Below, one piece after another: positions 23,609 to 32,900 of a stretch of DNA of 64,000 nucleotides; position 1 is the first letter of the stretch, and every line of letters starts with the position of its first letter. The stretch covers positions 103,042,647-103,106,646 of the forward strand of contig CM035417.1 of NCBI GenBank assembly GCA_020310875.1, written 5' to 3'. The notes under the pieces are model-generated. The model was not told the DNA's origin. It saw only the letters and a program-made list of their open reading frames with translations, and searched no databases. This DNA comes from Ceratopteris richardii. Lineage: Eukaryota; Streptophyta; Polypodiopsida; Polypodiales; Pteridaceae. Both the position numbers and the translations under genes were made by a program.

Positions 23609-24079
23609 CTACAATATAAAATCATTAGCAGATGCATCAAGGAGATCAAGTTTTGATAAAATGGAGCATATTATGGCCAAATACCTGAGAGCTATATTGA
23701 GAATGCTGTCAAAGATCTCAACATTGAAGTCTATCAACATTTTGTTTTCGTCAGGCCTAGTGTCAAGCATGAAGTCTTCCTCCCATGGCATTGAAGCATT
23801 GACAATTACCTAGCTATCTCCTTTCTTCAAAAGCTCTGAATTAGCCTTCTTCAGCCTCTGAATGTCCTCAAGGATAACACATTCTTGTGTCATAAGATTC
23901 ATCCTTCTCTTCTCCTCCTCAGTCTTTCCTGCATTTCTTGTTGAATAGTCATGAGAAGGGATCTCTTCAATTTTGATTGTAGATGGTTTAGGCTTTCTTG
24001 CTGGAGGTATATTAAGAATATCAAAAAATTTTTGATCATGCTTGTCAAGAGGGACAATGGCTTTATCAAACTTGTATCT
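23609..24079 (-). pseudogene. open region downstream of the H3-like domain, same frame
   Basis: After the TGA at 24080-24082 the same frame stays open for 89 codons (FDKAIVPLDKHDQKFFDIL, then Lys/Glu-rich RRMNLMTQECVILEDIQRLK with heptad-like hydrophobics). It meets a TAG at 23810-23812, then runs 66 more codons (MPWEEDFMLDTRPDENKM, then a hydrophobic segment) to 23609. Only two stops in about 160 codons suggests former coding sequence, perhaps part of the same gene as the histone-like domain. No known family recognised. Confidence 0.45.
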
Positions 24080-24526
24080 TCACGTGGACACAACAACATA
24101 TTCCTTGGTGATAAGCATCACCCTATGACATTGTGCTGCACAAAGATAAGCATCATTCATAAAATCAATTGCAAAATCTTCTGCTGCTTCTTGCAAGCAT
24201 AGAAGAGCCTGGGTCTGCCACTTGACATTCACAAATGAAGTAGTCTTCATCATAGAGCAAAGATTGGTAGAGATCTCCTTAACCACTCTCATGAAAGGAA
24301 GCCTTGGGATGAGAAGTCCGATAGTTTTCCAAGCTATTTTGATTTACCTTAGTGATTTGATATGATAATTAACTCTCTTTTTGGCATATGCCTTTTGTGG
24401 ATCAACTTTATCTTGGCTATTTGTGGTCTCTGGAGCAGGTCCATGCCCCTCTAGAGCAGGTGCCTATCCTCTTTGTTGTCGCTCTTGAGGGTACAACTTC
24501 TTAGCTGTCTTCTTTACCCTAGCCAT
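24080..24526 (-). pseudogene. histone H3-like gene with CENH3-like features, three in-frame stops
   Basis: From the ATG at 24526 the frame begins MARVKKTAKK, like an H3 tail, and has 148 sense or stop codons before TGA. The fold matches H3: SLR-stop-IKIAWKTIGLLIPRLPF for the alpha-N and alpha-1 region, MRVVKEI, then WQTQALLCLQEAAEDF for alpha-2, DAYLCAAQCHRVMLITKEY for loop 2 and alpha-3. CENH3-like points: Trp at the start of alpha-2 where canonical H3 has Phe, QEAAEDF, LLIP before the PF motif, a diverged tail, and loop 1 about eight residues longer than in H3. TAG at 24464-24466 and TAA at 24344-24346 interrupt it; the TAA stands at the conserved Glu of LREI. A CTTTTTTACAG run before the ATG could be a splice acceptor. 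As it stands it cannot make a histone. H3 homology is near certain; CENH3 assignment is likely. Confidence 0.8.
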
Positions 24527-24594
24527 GATCTGTAAAAAAGAATTGAAGGGGATCAAACACATGGAACAATAAGAAAATCAAGAATTCATTAGAT

Positions 24595-24657
24595 GACCAA
24601 TTCAAGCAATTAAGGCCATCCAAAAACCTCTCATTCCCTTAATCGCTTGAATTGGTC
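24595..24657. repeat. imperfect palindrome R1
   Basis: Arms GACCAATTCAAGCAATTAAGG (24595-24615) and CCTTAATCGCTTGAATTGGTC (24637-24657) pair at 20 of 21 positions around a 21-base loop. Best copy of the family. Confidence 0.9.
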
Positions 24658-24770
24658 ATATCAAACAAATCAAGGTTTTGAATTTCTTTTCATGTATTCC
24701 ATGAAGTCTTTATAGATGCCCCTAACTTAAAAAATAAAAAAAGATCATAAACATGTTTTTTTACCAAACA

Positions 24771-24836
24771 CGACGGATTCAAGCGAATAGGTCAATATGA
24801 AAATCTCCAATTCCCCTAATCTCTTGAATCGATTAT
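24771..24836. repeat. imperfect palindrome R2
   Basis: Arms CGGATTCAAGCGAATAGG and CCCTAATCTCTTGAATCGA pair well around a loop with ATCTCCAATT. Boundaries within a few bases. Confidence 0.75.
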
Positions 24837-24924
24837 CTAAATAGCATGTGAAAAAAAATAGAATCCTCTTATGTTTTGCCCTAATCCTAAAAGAATGAAT
24901 AATCTAAAAAGGCCTTTTAACTAG

Positions 24925-24995
24925 GCACAACCAATTCATGCGATTGGGCAAATCTAGTAATCTCCGATTCCACTAATTGTTGGAATCGATCGTGT
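24925..24995. repeat. imperfect palindrome R3
   Basis: Arms GCACAACCAATTCATGCGAT and ATTGTTGGAATCGATCGTGT. More diverged but same layout and arm consensus. A single unpaired arm of the same family (CTGATTCAAGCGATCACA) lies near 25450. Confidence 0.65.
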
Positions 24996-25360
24996 AGAAG
25001 ATACCAAGATCATGGATATTACCTTGCACACCAAGAGAGCTCAAGGAGAAGAGGACTAAGATAAATTTTCAAAAGAGGATTGGAGAATGAAAACTGTTGG
25101 AAGTCGGGAGAGCATGTATGTCACAAAAAAATGGCACAAATGAAGGCAAGAGCTTAAATAGGTCTCAAGCTCAAGTTGACCATTGGTGCCATGTGGCAAT
25201 GTCTGATTGGTCCACATAATCTAGCCATTATGAACGTACATTTCCATGTGTCAATGTTTTAGTGTTCCACATCATTTGATAGATGAAATTTCAAGTTCAT
25301 TTTTTCCGCATGGCACACATTCATTGGTCCATGTCATGTGACTGTTTCTTCTCTCTTTGC
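24996..25360. other. spacer without a gene
   Basis: AT-rich, with three loosely similar segments of form TGCCATGTGGCAATGTCTGATTGG at about 25188-25320. No ORF. Confidence 0.4.
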
Positions 25361-25371
25361 CTATAAATACC
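25361..25371 (+). promoter_or_regulatory. TATA box ahead of the plus-strand gene remnant
   Basis: CCTATAAATACC, followed about 30 bases on by a pyrimidine-rich stretch and then the ORF. Position and sequence fit a plant core promoter. Confidence 0.5.
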
Positions 25372-25483
25372 ACTCTCTTTTCTGACTTTCAACCTTCATC
25401 AAATTTCTGCCTTCATAGCCAAGCACTCTGGGCTCCAGTCCTATAGACGGCTGATTCAAGCGATCACACCTCTTTGACTCTCT

Positions 25484-26490
25484 TTGACTGCACCTATTCA
25501 CTTGTATCGGTTGCCTTTCGACATGGAAGAGAAGAATTTAATTTTAAGTGTTTCTCCATCTAAAAAACTTCTAGATTATATGGTTCAAGAGGGGTTTAGG
25601 GTGAATCATTTTCTAGATGCAACGAAAATCTTCAATCCCACCTTTGATTTTGAAGCACTTGTGGAGAAAAGCAAGGAATTTCTTATGGATGAATGGGAGA
25701 CCTTCATTAGGATAGTAGATGGCCAAGAAGTTATCATATCTGGCAAAACTTATATCCACCCAATGATTTTTTGGGAAGGATCCTTTGGATAGGGCAAGAG
25801 ACACTAGAAAATGTAGGAAGATTTCCACCTTGCCAGGTAGGATAGAAATTTTCCTAGAACAACAAAACAATTGTTGTTTAGTGCCCTTGAGCATAGGGTT
25901 TCTGATGGCTTGATCACATCTCAATTGGGAAGATTGAAGAAAATGAACATGATGAAGAAAAATGGGCATCCCTTGATGTTTCTCTTGAGAAATATTCAAA
26001 AAGTCAAGTCAAAGAGATTGTTGAAGAGATCCAAGCAGAAGAAGAAGAGGTTAGGAACTTTGATGTCGCTTCTTTCAGAGCAGAGACTACTATAAGAGAG
26101 CTGGAAGAAAATGTGAAAATCCCAGAGAAATCACTCCTTTTTTGAAAATCTCCCATATTACTTCATCTCTAGGAAGGATTTTGTTCCTCTCTATTGCATT
26201 CAAGAGCTCTTCAACATTAGACAAGACTACTGCCTCACTTCTATAACTGAATCAGAAGAAGTTCTAAGGAGGTTTATAAATGAGAACGATGAAATTAAAG
26301 AGGAATTTCTGAACTTGGACTTATCCTTGTCGAATAAAGAATTCAAAGACTCGTCCAAAGCTCTCTTAAGCTGTTGTTGTAGAGCTAAGAAGAGCATAAG
26401 GCAGAGAAAAAGACGGGCCCCAAAATTTTTCCGATTTGGACATCTTATTTTTGTATCATCATCATTTTATAATATATATTTTCCGATGTA
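25484..26490 (+). pseudogene. unrecognised gene remnant
   Basis: An open frame from 25484 (internal ATG at 25523, MEEKNLILSVSPSKK) ends with a TAG at 25792. Further protein-like segments lie in other frames: an acidic, probably helical stretch (EEIQAEEEEVRNFDVASF, about 25935-26130) and a C-terminal frame from about 26131 to 26490 with DFVPLYCIQELFNIRQDY and a basic end (RQRKRRAPKFF). At least two frameshifts. I recognise no family. The TATA box upstream and the protein-like composition support a former gene, or a gene carried by a transposon. Confidence 0.45.
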
Positions 26491-27267
26491 AATGCAATAG
26501 AGGAGTCCTCTAGATGCATCCCCACAGAAGATTAGTAGCTTACCCATGTAAATTAGTAGGAAATTAGCCTTTTAGTGAATAAAGTGCCGGTCTCTTGTGT
26601 GAAAGGAACATTTTTAGGGCACATGTATATAAGTCAATTTGTGACTCTTTGTAGAGACTTTTTGCCATTGTGAGAATCAAGAGCACATAATTTCGAATTT
26701 GTGTCTTCTCCTCTCTGTATCTTCTTCTTTGTGAGATTGTATGCTTGTGTGTTGCTTGAAAAGAGTGTTAGGAAGTGTTGTCTATCCATGAAAGTGTTTG
26801 TTTGTTGTTGTTAAGGTGTGTGTGAAGTGTAGGAAGTGCTGAAGTGTAGGAAGGTCATTCCCGTGACTCAGTATTTTGCTCATAACTTGAAGTAGAAGCG
26901 TCAGAATTGAGTGAAAATACACCATTGGATGCGTCTTCTCGAGAGATTTGAAACGCATATGCTATTCGCTATATTCGGAGTTTGAAGCTGAGAGAAAAGC
27001 TCAATTTACTGTTGGCTGCTACTCCAAGTATCGTGACACCATGACTGACAGTTGAAGCTTGTTTGGATTAATCTTTGCCTTGTTTGCACTCTTTGGGAAG
27101 CTTATTTGCATTGATCATCATTTGAATGCATGTCTTCATACACTCGGCTAGGTTTAGATACTCATCGGATTGATAGATAAAGCGTGAATCCCCACTATAT
27201 GCACTTGAGGGGGATCGAGGTATAGTCTCTTTCTCCACAAGTTCCTAAGTTGGTGCTTAGGTACACA
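26487..27267 (+). repeat. 5' LTR of gypsy element 2 (left boundary uncertain)
   Basis: The right end is set by the primer binding site just after GGTACACA. A TATA-like TGTATATAAG lies near 26624. The left end is a guess (TGTAAATGC at 26487) since no second copy exists to compare; it could lie anywhere from about 26370 to 26600. Confidence 0.45.
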
Positions 27268-27272
27268 CGTTT

Positions 27273-27291
27273 TTGGCACCGTTGCCAGGGA
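27273..27291 (+). other. primer binding site of gypsy element 2
   Basis: TTGGCACCGTTGCCAGGGA, two substitutions from the site of element 1. Confidence 0.85.
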
Positions 27292-27915
27292 ATGTCGAAT
27301 CAAACCGAGGCATTTGTGTGATGGTAAGTAGCTTTTAGCATTGAAGCGAGTAGAGGAGTTGTGAATTTATCTTCCTTGGTAAGTCACATTCATCCGCACT
27401 TATTACTTCTCACTCTTGGAGTGTGTGTAGTAAGTTGATAGTCTAGGGTAGTGAGTAGAGTGAGTAGAGTAGGAGGAAGAAGGGAGTAGTTAGGAAGTTA
27501 GAGTAGCCTTCAATCTTAGTCTTGTTGAGTCTTTGTAGTGAGGAGAACTTTTCAAAAGAGTATAAAAGCCAAAAACTTTGCCTTTTTCAAATCACTTGTT
27601 TCCAAAGCAAGTATCGTGGAAGCAAGCAATCGAGTATCGTGTTTGGAGAGCGGGGTGATTGAGCTACGCAGGTGAGTAGGAGTGGTTGACAAGTTGAAAG
27701 AGAGTTCCCAAGGTGAGCACTTTAATCTTCTAATCATCATTGCCAACTAAAATAAGCATTTTGGTAGAAGAATCTGCGGCAAGTATCGTGAAAAGTAGAC
27801 AGGAGTAAAGAGAGGGTTTATTTCTGTGATACAGACTGAGGGGAGAGGGTAGATAAGCTTAAGAAACCTTTGTATGCATTCAAAATCCAAAACATTTGCC
27901 ACAAAGTGAAAAAGT
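27292..27915 (+). other. leader of gypsy element 2, LTR-proximal part
   Basis: Untranslated leader without an ORF. Scattered AAGTATCGTG motifs at about 27609 and 27780 anticipate the array that follows. Confidence 0.5.
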
Positions 27916-28645
27916 GCCAAGTATCGTGTTCTCCCGCGATCGAGTATCGCGATACCTGAGTATCGTGATCTCCTGTGGTCGAGTATCGCGATACCTGGCC
28001 TTGTTGAATATCGTGTATCATGAAACTCACTTCGCGATACTTGTCAAGTGTCGGGTATCGTTGAACTGGGTCTGATGATACATGTAAAGTATCGAGTATC
28101 GTTGAGAATTTCTCACGATATTAGTTGGATATCGCATATCGTGTATCGTGAAATTCAGATCACGATACTGATCGAGTATCGTGTATCATGAGTCTCTAAT
28201 CGCGATATTGGTCGGATATCGTGTATCGTGGAGGCAACTCTCCCCGATACCTGGCTAATATCAAGTATCGTCAGGAATTTCTCGCGATACTTGTGGACGA
28301 TCATGTATCGTGGAAATTTTGTGGTGGAATATCGTGTGTCGGGTATCGCAGATTTCGGATCACGATACCAGTCACGTATCATCTATCGTGCTTTTTCACG
28401 TGATACCAACCCAGTATCGTGTATCGTGACCTTCAGTGTCAAGTATCGGGTTTTGTAGGTATCAAGTATCATGTTTATCTAAGTATCGTGTATCATCTCC
28501 AGTAAGTATCGTGTATCGTGTTCGTCCAAGTATTGTGTATCGTCTTGCTGAAATATCGAGTATCGTGGTACCTTTCTAGTGTGTCAGATATCGAGTATCG
28601 TGGTATACTCTTTGGGCGTTGGATATCGTGTATCGTGTTCCTCAG
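27916..28645 (+). repeat. degenerate repeat array in the leader of gypsy element 2
   Basis: Irregular array built on TATCGTG and its near-complement CACGATAC, often paired as GTATCGTGTATCGTG, with GAGTATCGCGATACCTG near the start. Spacing varies (roughly 20-50 bases). The TATCGCGA core equals the core of the element 1 array read in element sense, and it occupies the same place between primer binding site and gag. Confidence 0.85.
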
Positions 28646-28800
28646 AGGAAGTTTCTCAGTCACTCAAGTAATTTCATAAATTGGGACCACAACAAGGAGC
28701 TTTGGAGGCTAGGAGTGGTTAAAACAAGAAGAGAACTTTTAAGTGAATGAACCTAAGGTCTGGGAGAACCCTAGGAAGCTGAAGAAGTGTAATCTCTTCA

Positions 28801-29286
28801 GTGGGAAGTGTAGCCGAACCCAGTAGCCGTTCCCATTATTCTGACACCTCTAGTGAGTCAGAGGAAGAAATTCCCATGGCTTCAGAGGATATGCAAAATA
28901 CCGTACCAATGATTGGCATGATGTCAATTATTGAGGGAGAATATCGGACATCTTTGGAATATGTGAACACCAACCAAAATGAGATCCCAATCTACCTAAA
29001 TGGTCTAAACCGATCAGTGGCCAGACCAAAGAAAGCTTCAGATGCTTACATAGTGCCTAGGCCAGCAGTTAAGTATGCAGGAGGATTTTATATGGACAAG
29101 AGAGACATCCAGTATGTTGTTACGGAACACCTTGAAAGTATCAACAAACAAGGGGAAGAAGATAATGCTCATAACCTTAATGCAGAGGGACATGAAGAAC
29201 AAGTGACCACTCCTAGAGGGAGATCTACTCTTGTTAGGGTTTGGAGAGGAGACCTAGTGCCCCAAGATGACTCCTTAATGGATGTG
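28801..29286 (+). pseudogene. gag: gypsy element 2 gag, N-terminal part before the nested insertion
   Basis: Frame open from GSVAEPSSRSHYSDTSSESE. The segment YRTSLEYVNTNQNEIPIYLN matches YKTQLEYIKTNRLGARIYED of element 1 Gag, and TTPRGRSTLVRVWRGDLVPQ matches RTPRGKSVLTRIMTPEWIPQ. The frame is cut at 29286 by the nested LTR and resumes at 35806. The true start is probably upstream of this Met or lost. Confidence 0.8.
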
Positions 29287-30314
29287 TGTTGGGGGATTCT
29301 TAGACAAGAAGGAGTTTGAGGGTTTGTAGGAGAAAAGGAAAAGACCAAGAAAGGAAATACACCTTGGAAGCTTCTGCCGATTGATTACAGTAAGTCAATT
29401 ACAATGTTTGAAGCACAATACAAACCAATACTTCTGTGCATAATCCCACAGAGTGCTCAATGACAAAATACCAAATACCCCAAAGTCTTCTTGCCGCCAG
29501 CCTCCTCTGCACCAGACCTCCACCTGCTTCAAGCTTATCCTTGTGCACACCTTGCACCAAGCTTCCACAAAGGGGGAGGAATGAATACCTTCTGTCGGCA
29601 CGCGCACACTGCAAGGAGACCTTGAGATCCTTGGGGGACTAGCTTAGCACTCTCTGCACAATCCCTTAATCACTCTCCATGCACTCCTTCAACTCCACTT
29701 CTCTGCGTCGCACACTGGTGACTCCTGCACTTCCCTCTCTTGCTTCACATAGACTATGCTTCTCTTGCTTACTCTAGCATTGGTCCAAGAATAGTCCTTG
29801 CCTTGATTTGAGTGTGTCGATCACATACGCTCCTAACTGCAAGAGTATCTTGGTGCTCACTTTGATGTCCCAAGATTGTCTTCACAAGTGGCAGCGAACG
29901 ACTCCCTGTTTTGTCCTCTAGTGACTTTAGACTAAAACCAAAAATTTTAATTGGGGGGCCATACTTTCCCCTATGCGTACACTGCCGCTTCACATACCTT
30001 CACATTTCCTTTTAAGTCTTCACTTTTGCACATAAGAGAGGGTTCACCTGAACCTTCCAAAATACTTTAAAAACACTATGAACCTTAGGGAAATTAGAGA
30101 AAATACCTCTGCAACCTGCAACCCACTTTCTCCAATTAACCCTTTGTGGACAATTAATTGTGCACTACCTGTGCACTTTGACACCTGCACTTTAGCACTT
30201 TGACTTTGCACCTGTTGACTTTGACCTTGACCTTGTTGACTTTGACCAGTTGACTTTGACCTTTTGACTTTGACTACAGTTGACTTTGACCACATGACTT
30301 TTATGGGCTCAACA
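29287..30314 (-). repeat. 3' LTR (element sense) of the nested gag-protease element
   Basis: Window ends TGTTGGGGGATTC and GGGCTCAACA, a perfect TGTTG/CAACA inverted pair. Carries the W-box cluster near its right end. Confidence 0.93.
30199..30290. promoter_or_regulatory. W-box cluster in the LTR
   Basis: Twelve TTGACY cores (TTGACT or TTGACC) in about 95 bases, many as TTGACTTTGACC doublets. W-boxes are the binding sites of plant WRKY factors. In element sense the cluster lies in the first 120 bases of the LTR, where U3 enhancers sit. The other LTR has the same cluster. Confidence 0.7.
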
Positions 30315-30330
30315 GTTGCCCACCACCTAA
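30315..30330 (-). other. polypurine tract of the nested gag-protease element
   Basis: In element sense TTAGGTGGTGGGCAAC precedes the 3' LTR. Purine-rich but imperfect. Confidence 0.6.
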
Positions 30331-30929
30331 TGTGCTCTCCGTTCCGGAGAGCTATAACCAAAGCTCTGAGCATAGAGGACATCATGAATTGTGAGCTGCA
30401 AAATCTTGAAGAGGACACCTGAGCAGCAAACAACTCCACTAGAACAAGCACCAGAGAAGAACCAAAAGTGTGATTTTGGTAATGGAAAAGCAAAGGGTTG
30501 CAATCGGAGGGTAGAAAGGGGTGGAGGGGAGGGCTGAGGGGCGGGGATTGAAGGGATAGGGAGGGTTAAGGATATGGATGGGCACATTTGTAAAGGTAGG
30601 GCATGGGGTATGATGATGGGGTCTCGAGAGGGTTAAAATGGTCAAACAATAGAGCTACAGAGGGTGCATATGGGACATTACAAAACATAAGGAAAGACAA
30701 AGGGAGAATAAGCCATGTGAAAAATGTGGGGAAATAAAACCATGTGAGAAATGTGCGTAAAACATGTGGGTCTTGACCAAAACTCAGAGAAAAGGTGTGA
30801 TTTTGATAAAATTAATGCAAAAATTGAATCCAGAGGTGCCAAAAAACATGAAAATGACTTCAGTTTTGTAAAAAATGGCCAACCGAGGCACGATCCCGAG
30901 TCAAAAGCCTTGAGCCAGAAAAATAAAAG

Positions 30930-31009
<80 letters not shown>
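30930..31009. repeat. (TA)n microsatellite
   Basis: About 40 uninterrupted TA units followed by a T run. Confidence 0.97.
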
Positions 31010-31024
<15 letters not shown>

Positions 31025-31206
31025 AAATTTTTTTTTTCTCGAACGCCCATACAGAAAAATAAACGAAAAAGAAAAATAATAATAAAAATAAAAAAATAAA
31101 AGAAATAAAGAAAGTAAAAAATAAAATACAATAAATAAAATAAAAAATAAAAATAATAAAATAATAAAATAAATAAAAATAAAAAATAAAAAATAAAAAA
31201 TAAAAA

Positions 31207-31345
31207 TGGGGGGGGGGGGGGGGGGGGAGATGTGTCAGAACGGGGGGGGGGGGGGGGAGGGGGGGTGGTCGGTGGTGGTCGGTGGGGGGGGCGGGGAGGG
31301 GGGGAAAATGGTCGGTGAGGGGTTTGGTTAGTGGGGGTGGGGGAG
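31207..31345. repeat. G-rich tract
   Basis: Runs of 7-21 G separated by short A/T/C linkers on the plus strand, so C-rich in the element's RNA. G-quadruplex-prone by composition. Run lengths may also be affected by sequencing error. Confidence 0.85.
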
Positions 31346-31979
31346 GGGATTTTTTTTATTTTTATTTTTTGGTGCAAAAATAGAAAACGCCCTGGGGGCC
31401 GCTTTTTTTTTTTAATTATCCAAAAAACCAAAGAAAAATACATAAAAAATAAAAAAAATTACAAAAAAATCCAAAAAATCTTCAAAAAATTCTGAAAAAA
31501 TTTCCTAGAGTGTTAGGCCAGTTTCTTCACTCAAAAACCACAGAGATCTTCCTTTATTCCCCAAATGTGACAAGAAAAAGACACGTGAAAAGGAGAAAAA
31601 TGCTAGAAAAAATTCTAAAAAATGCTTGAAAACTTCCTAAAAATTGTACCTTTGCAAAGTTGATGAAATGGCTGCTAAATTTGGTAAAAACTCAAGAAAC
31701 AAGCATGAAATGGATAAAGAAAACTACTAAAAGTTAAGTAAAAATGACGAGAAAAGACTATGTACAACCTAGACAAATTTTGCAGGTTCCAGGTGATCCA
31801 TAATTCTTCATGTGGCTTGATGATAGGCCTTTAGCCATGATCTTTATATGTTGACCCCGAAAAACTCCTCCATAACCTTCAATTGTGTTGCACTTCATTT
31901 GTTTTATCTTCTTTTTGGGCATGCTGACGCTTTGATAGACCCACCTTAAATCCTTCAGTACAATATTATCTCCTCCATA

Positions 31980-32900
31980 CTACATCTTTTGTTTCCAAAG
32001 ACTTGCAGGTACTCCGTCCACATCATTGTAAAGCCTTGCACTTACTATCATAAAGATTGACACAATAGATGATATCCATACCAGGATCCATAAAACAGTG
32101 GCCATTGACATCTGATTTGAAGCATCTTCATCACGGCTGCACTTAAGGACTTTGCTTTTCTTCTCTTTTCCGTGGCCTTTGACTGAGACTGTTTCAACCT
32201 GAGTGATTTCCTCTTTTTCTTCATATGCTTCTTCTCTACTTGAGTTTGGGAAAATTCCATAGTAGGAAGATGGGTCTTCTGAATGGAGCCAAGGCAACAT
32301 GTTTTCATCTTCATATAAATCTGCTCCTTCAAATAGATATGCTTCTGGGTTGTCCACCACTTCTTCTTCCATACAAATACCAATTGTCTGCATCATTCTA
32401 GTATTTCTCTGATTGTATGGTCCTTCTTCTAAAATTATCTGCTGCAACTCTTTTCCCTCCTGCTTTACCCACATTGTGTCCTTGCCCCAGTCATGCAACA
32501 CATTGGCATGCCTTAACCAAGGTCTCCCAATTAACAGGGGGAAACTTCCTTCTACCAGTGGCAGCCTTAAAACAACAAAGTCCAAGTTAAAGATGGTACC
32601 TTGTATTTTGATTGGAACTCCAGGGACCACTCCCATAGGCCTTACTATGCTTTGGTCTGCCATTGTTACAGTGAAGTTGGCAGGTCTTGAAGGGTATAGT
32701 CCAATCTTTTTCATGGTATATTCAGGCATCAAGTTAATGCCAGAACCACCATCCACAATAACTCCTTGAAACTCATGACCTTTAATAGAGACTGTTAGCC
32801 GAGGGCTCTTGTAATCTGTGAGGGGTGCTTCCCCTAAACTTTTATCTTTATGCATAACAGCAGCCTTTGCCACCAAACTTTGTTGTGGGCATTTCATCAA
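31980..32900 (-). CDS. aspartic protease of the nested element, with C-terminal hydrophobic helix
   Basis: 306 codons in a clean frame. Retropepsin-like domain at about residues 30-150: GVIVDGGSGINLMPEY (DGG in place of the usual DSG, common in plant gypsy proteases) and LLIGRPWLRHANVLHDWG. An acidic linker follows (residues 185-245, EEAYEEKEEITQVE). Near the C-terminus MATVLWILVWISSIVSIFMI is about 20 uncharged residues, long enough to cross a membrane, followed by SARLYNDVDGV. No RT follows; the ORF stops at 31980. It overlaps the gag frame by about 50 bases in a different frame, suggesting frameshift expression or an indel. The role of the hydrophobic segment is unknown. Confidence 0.82.
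   Translation of the reverse strand: MMKCPQQSLVAKAAVMHKDKSLGEAPLTDYKSPRLTVSIKGHEFQGVIVDGGSGINLMPEYTMKKIGLYPSRPANFTVTMADQSIVRPMGVVPGVPIKIQGTIFNLDFVVLRLPLVEGSFPLLIGRPWLRHANVLHDWGKDTMWVKQEGKELQQIILEEGPYNQRNTRMMQTIGICMEEEVVDNPEAYLFEGADLYEDENMLPWLHSEDPSSYYGIFPNSSREEAYEEKEEITQVETVSVKGHGKEKKSKVLKCSRDEDASNQMSMATVLWILVWISSIVSIFMIVSARLYNDVDGVPASLWKQKM

Larger units (their letters stand above)
30331..31979 (-). other. non-coding interior of the nested element with simple repeats
   Basis: Where pol would be expected there is AT-rich simple sequence, a TA microsatellite, an A/T-rich AAATAAAAATAAA run (31055-31205) and a G-rich run. Apparent frames here are low-complexity artefacts. Confidence 0.65.

Noticed and set aside
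24330..24346. A tiny intron (GTAAATCAAAATAG) removing the TAA in the H3-like gene
   Set aside because: Fourteen bases is far too short, and the H3 alignment runs through it without a length change.
30901..31443. 180-codon Pro/Phe-rich minus frame
   Set aside because: Produced by the G-run, A/T-run and TA tracts.
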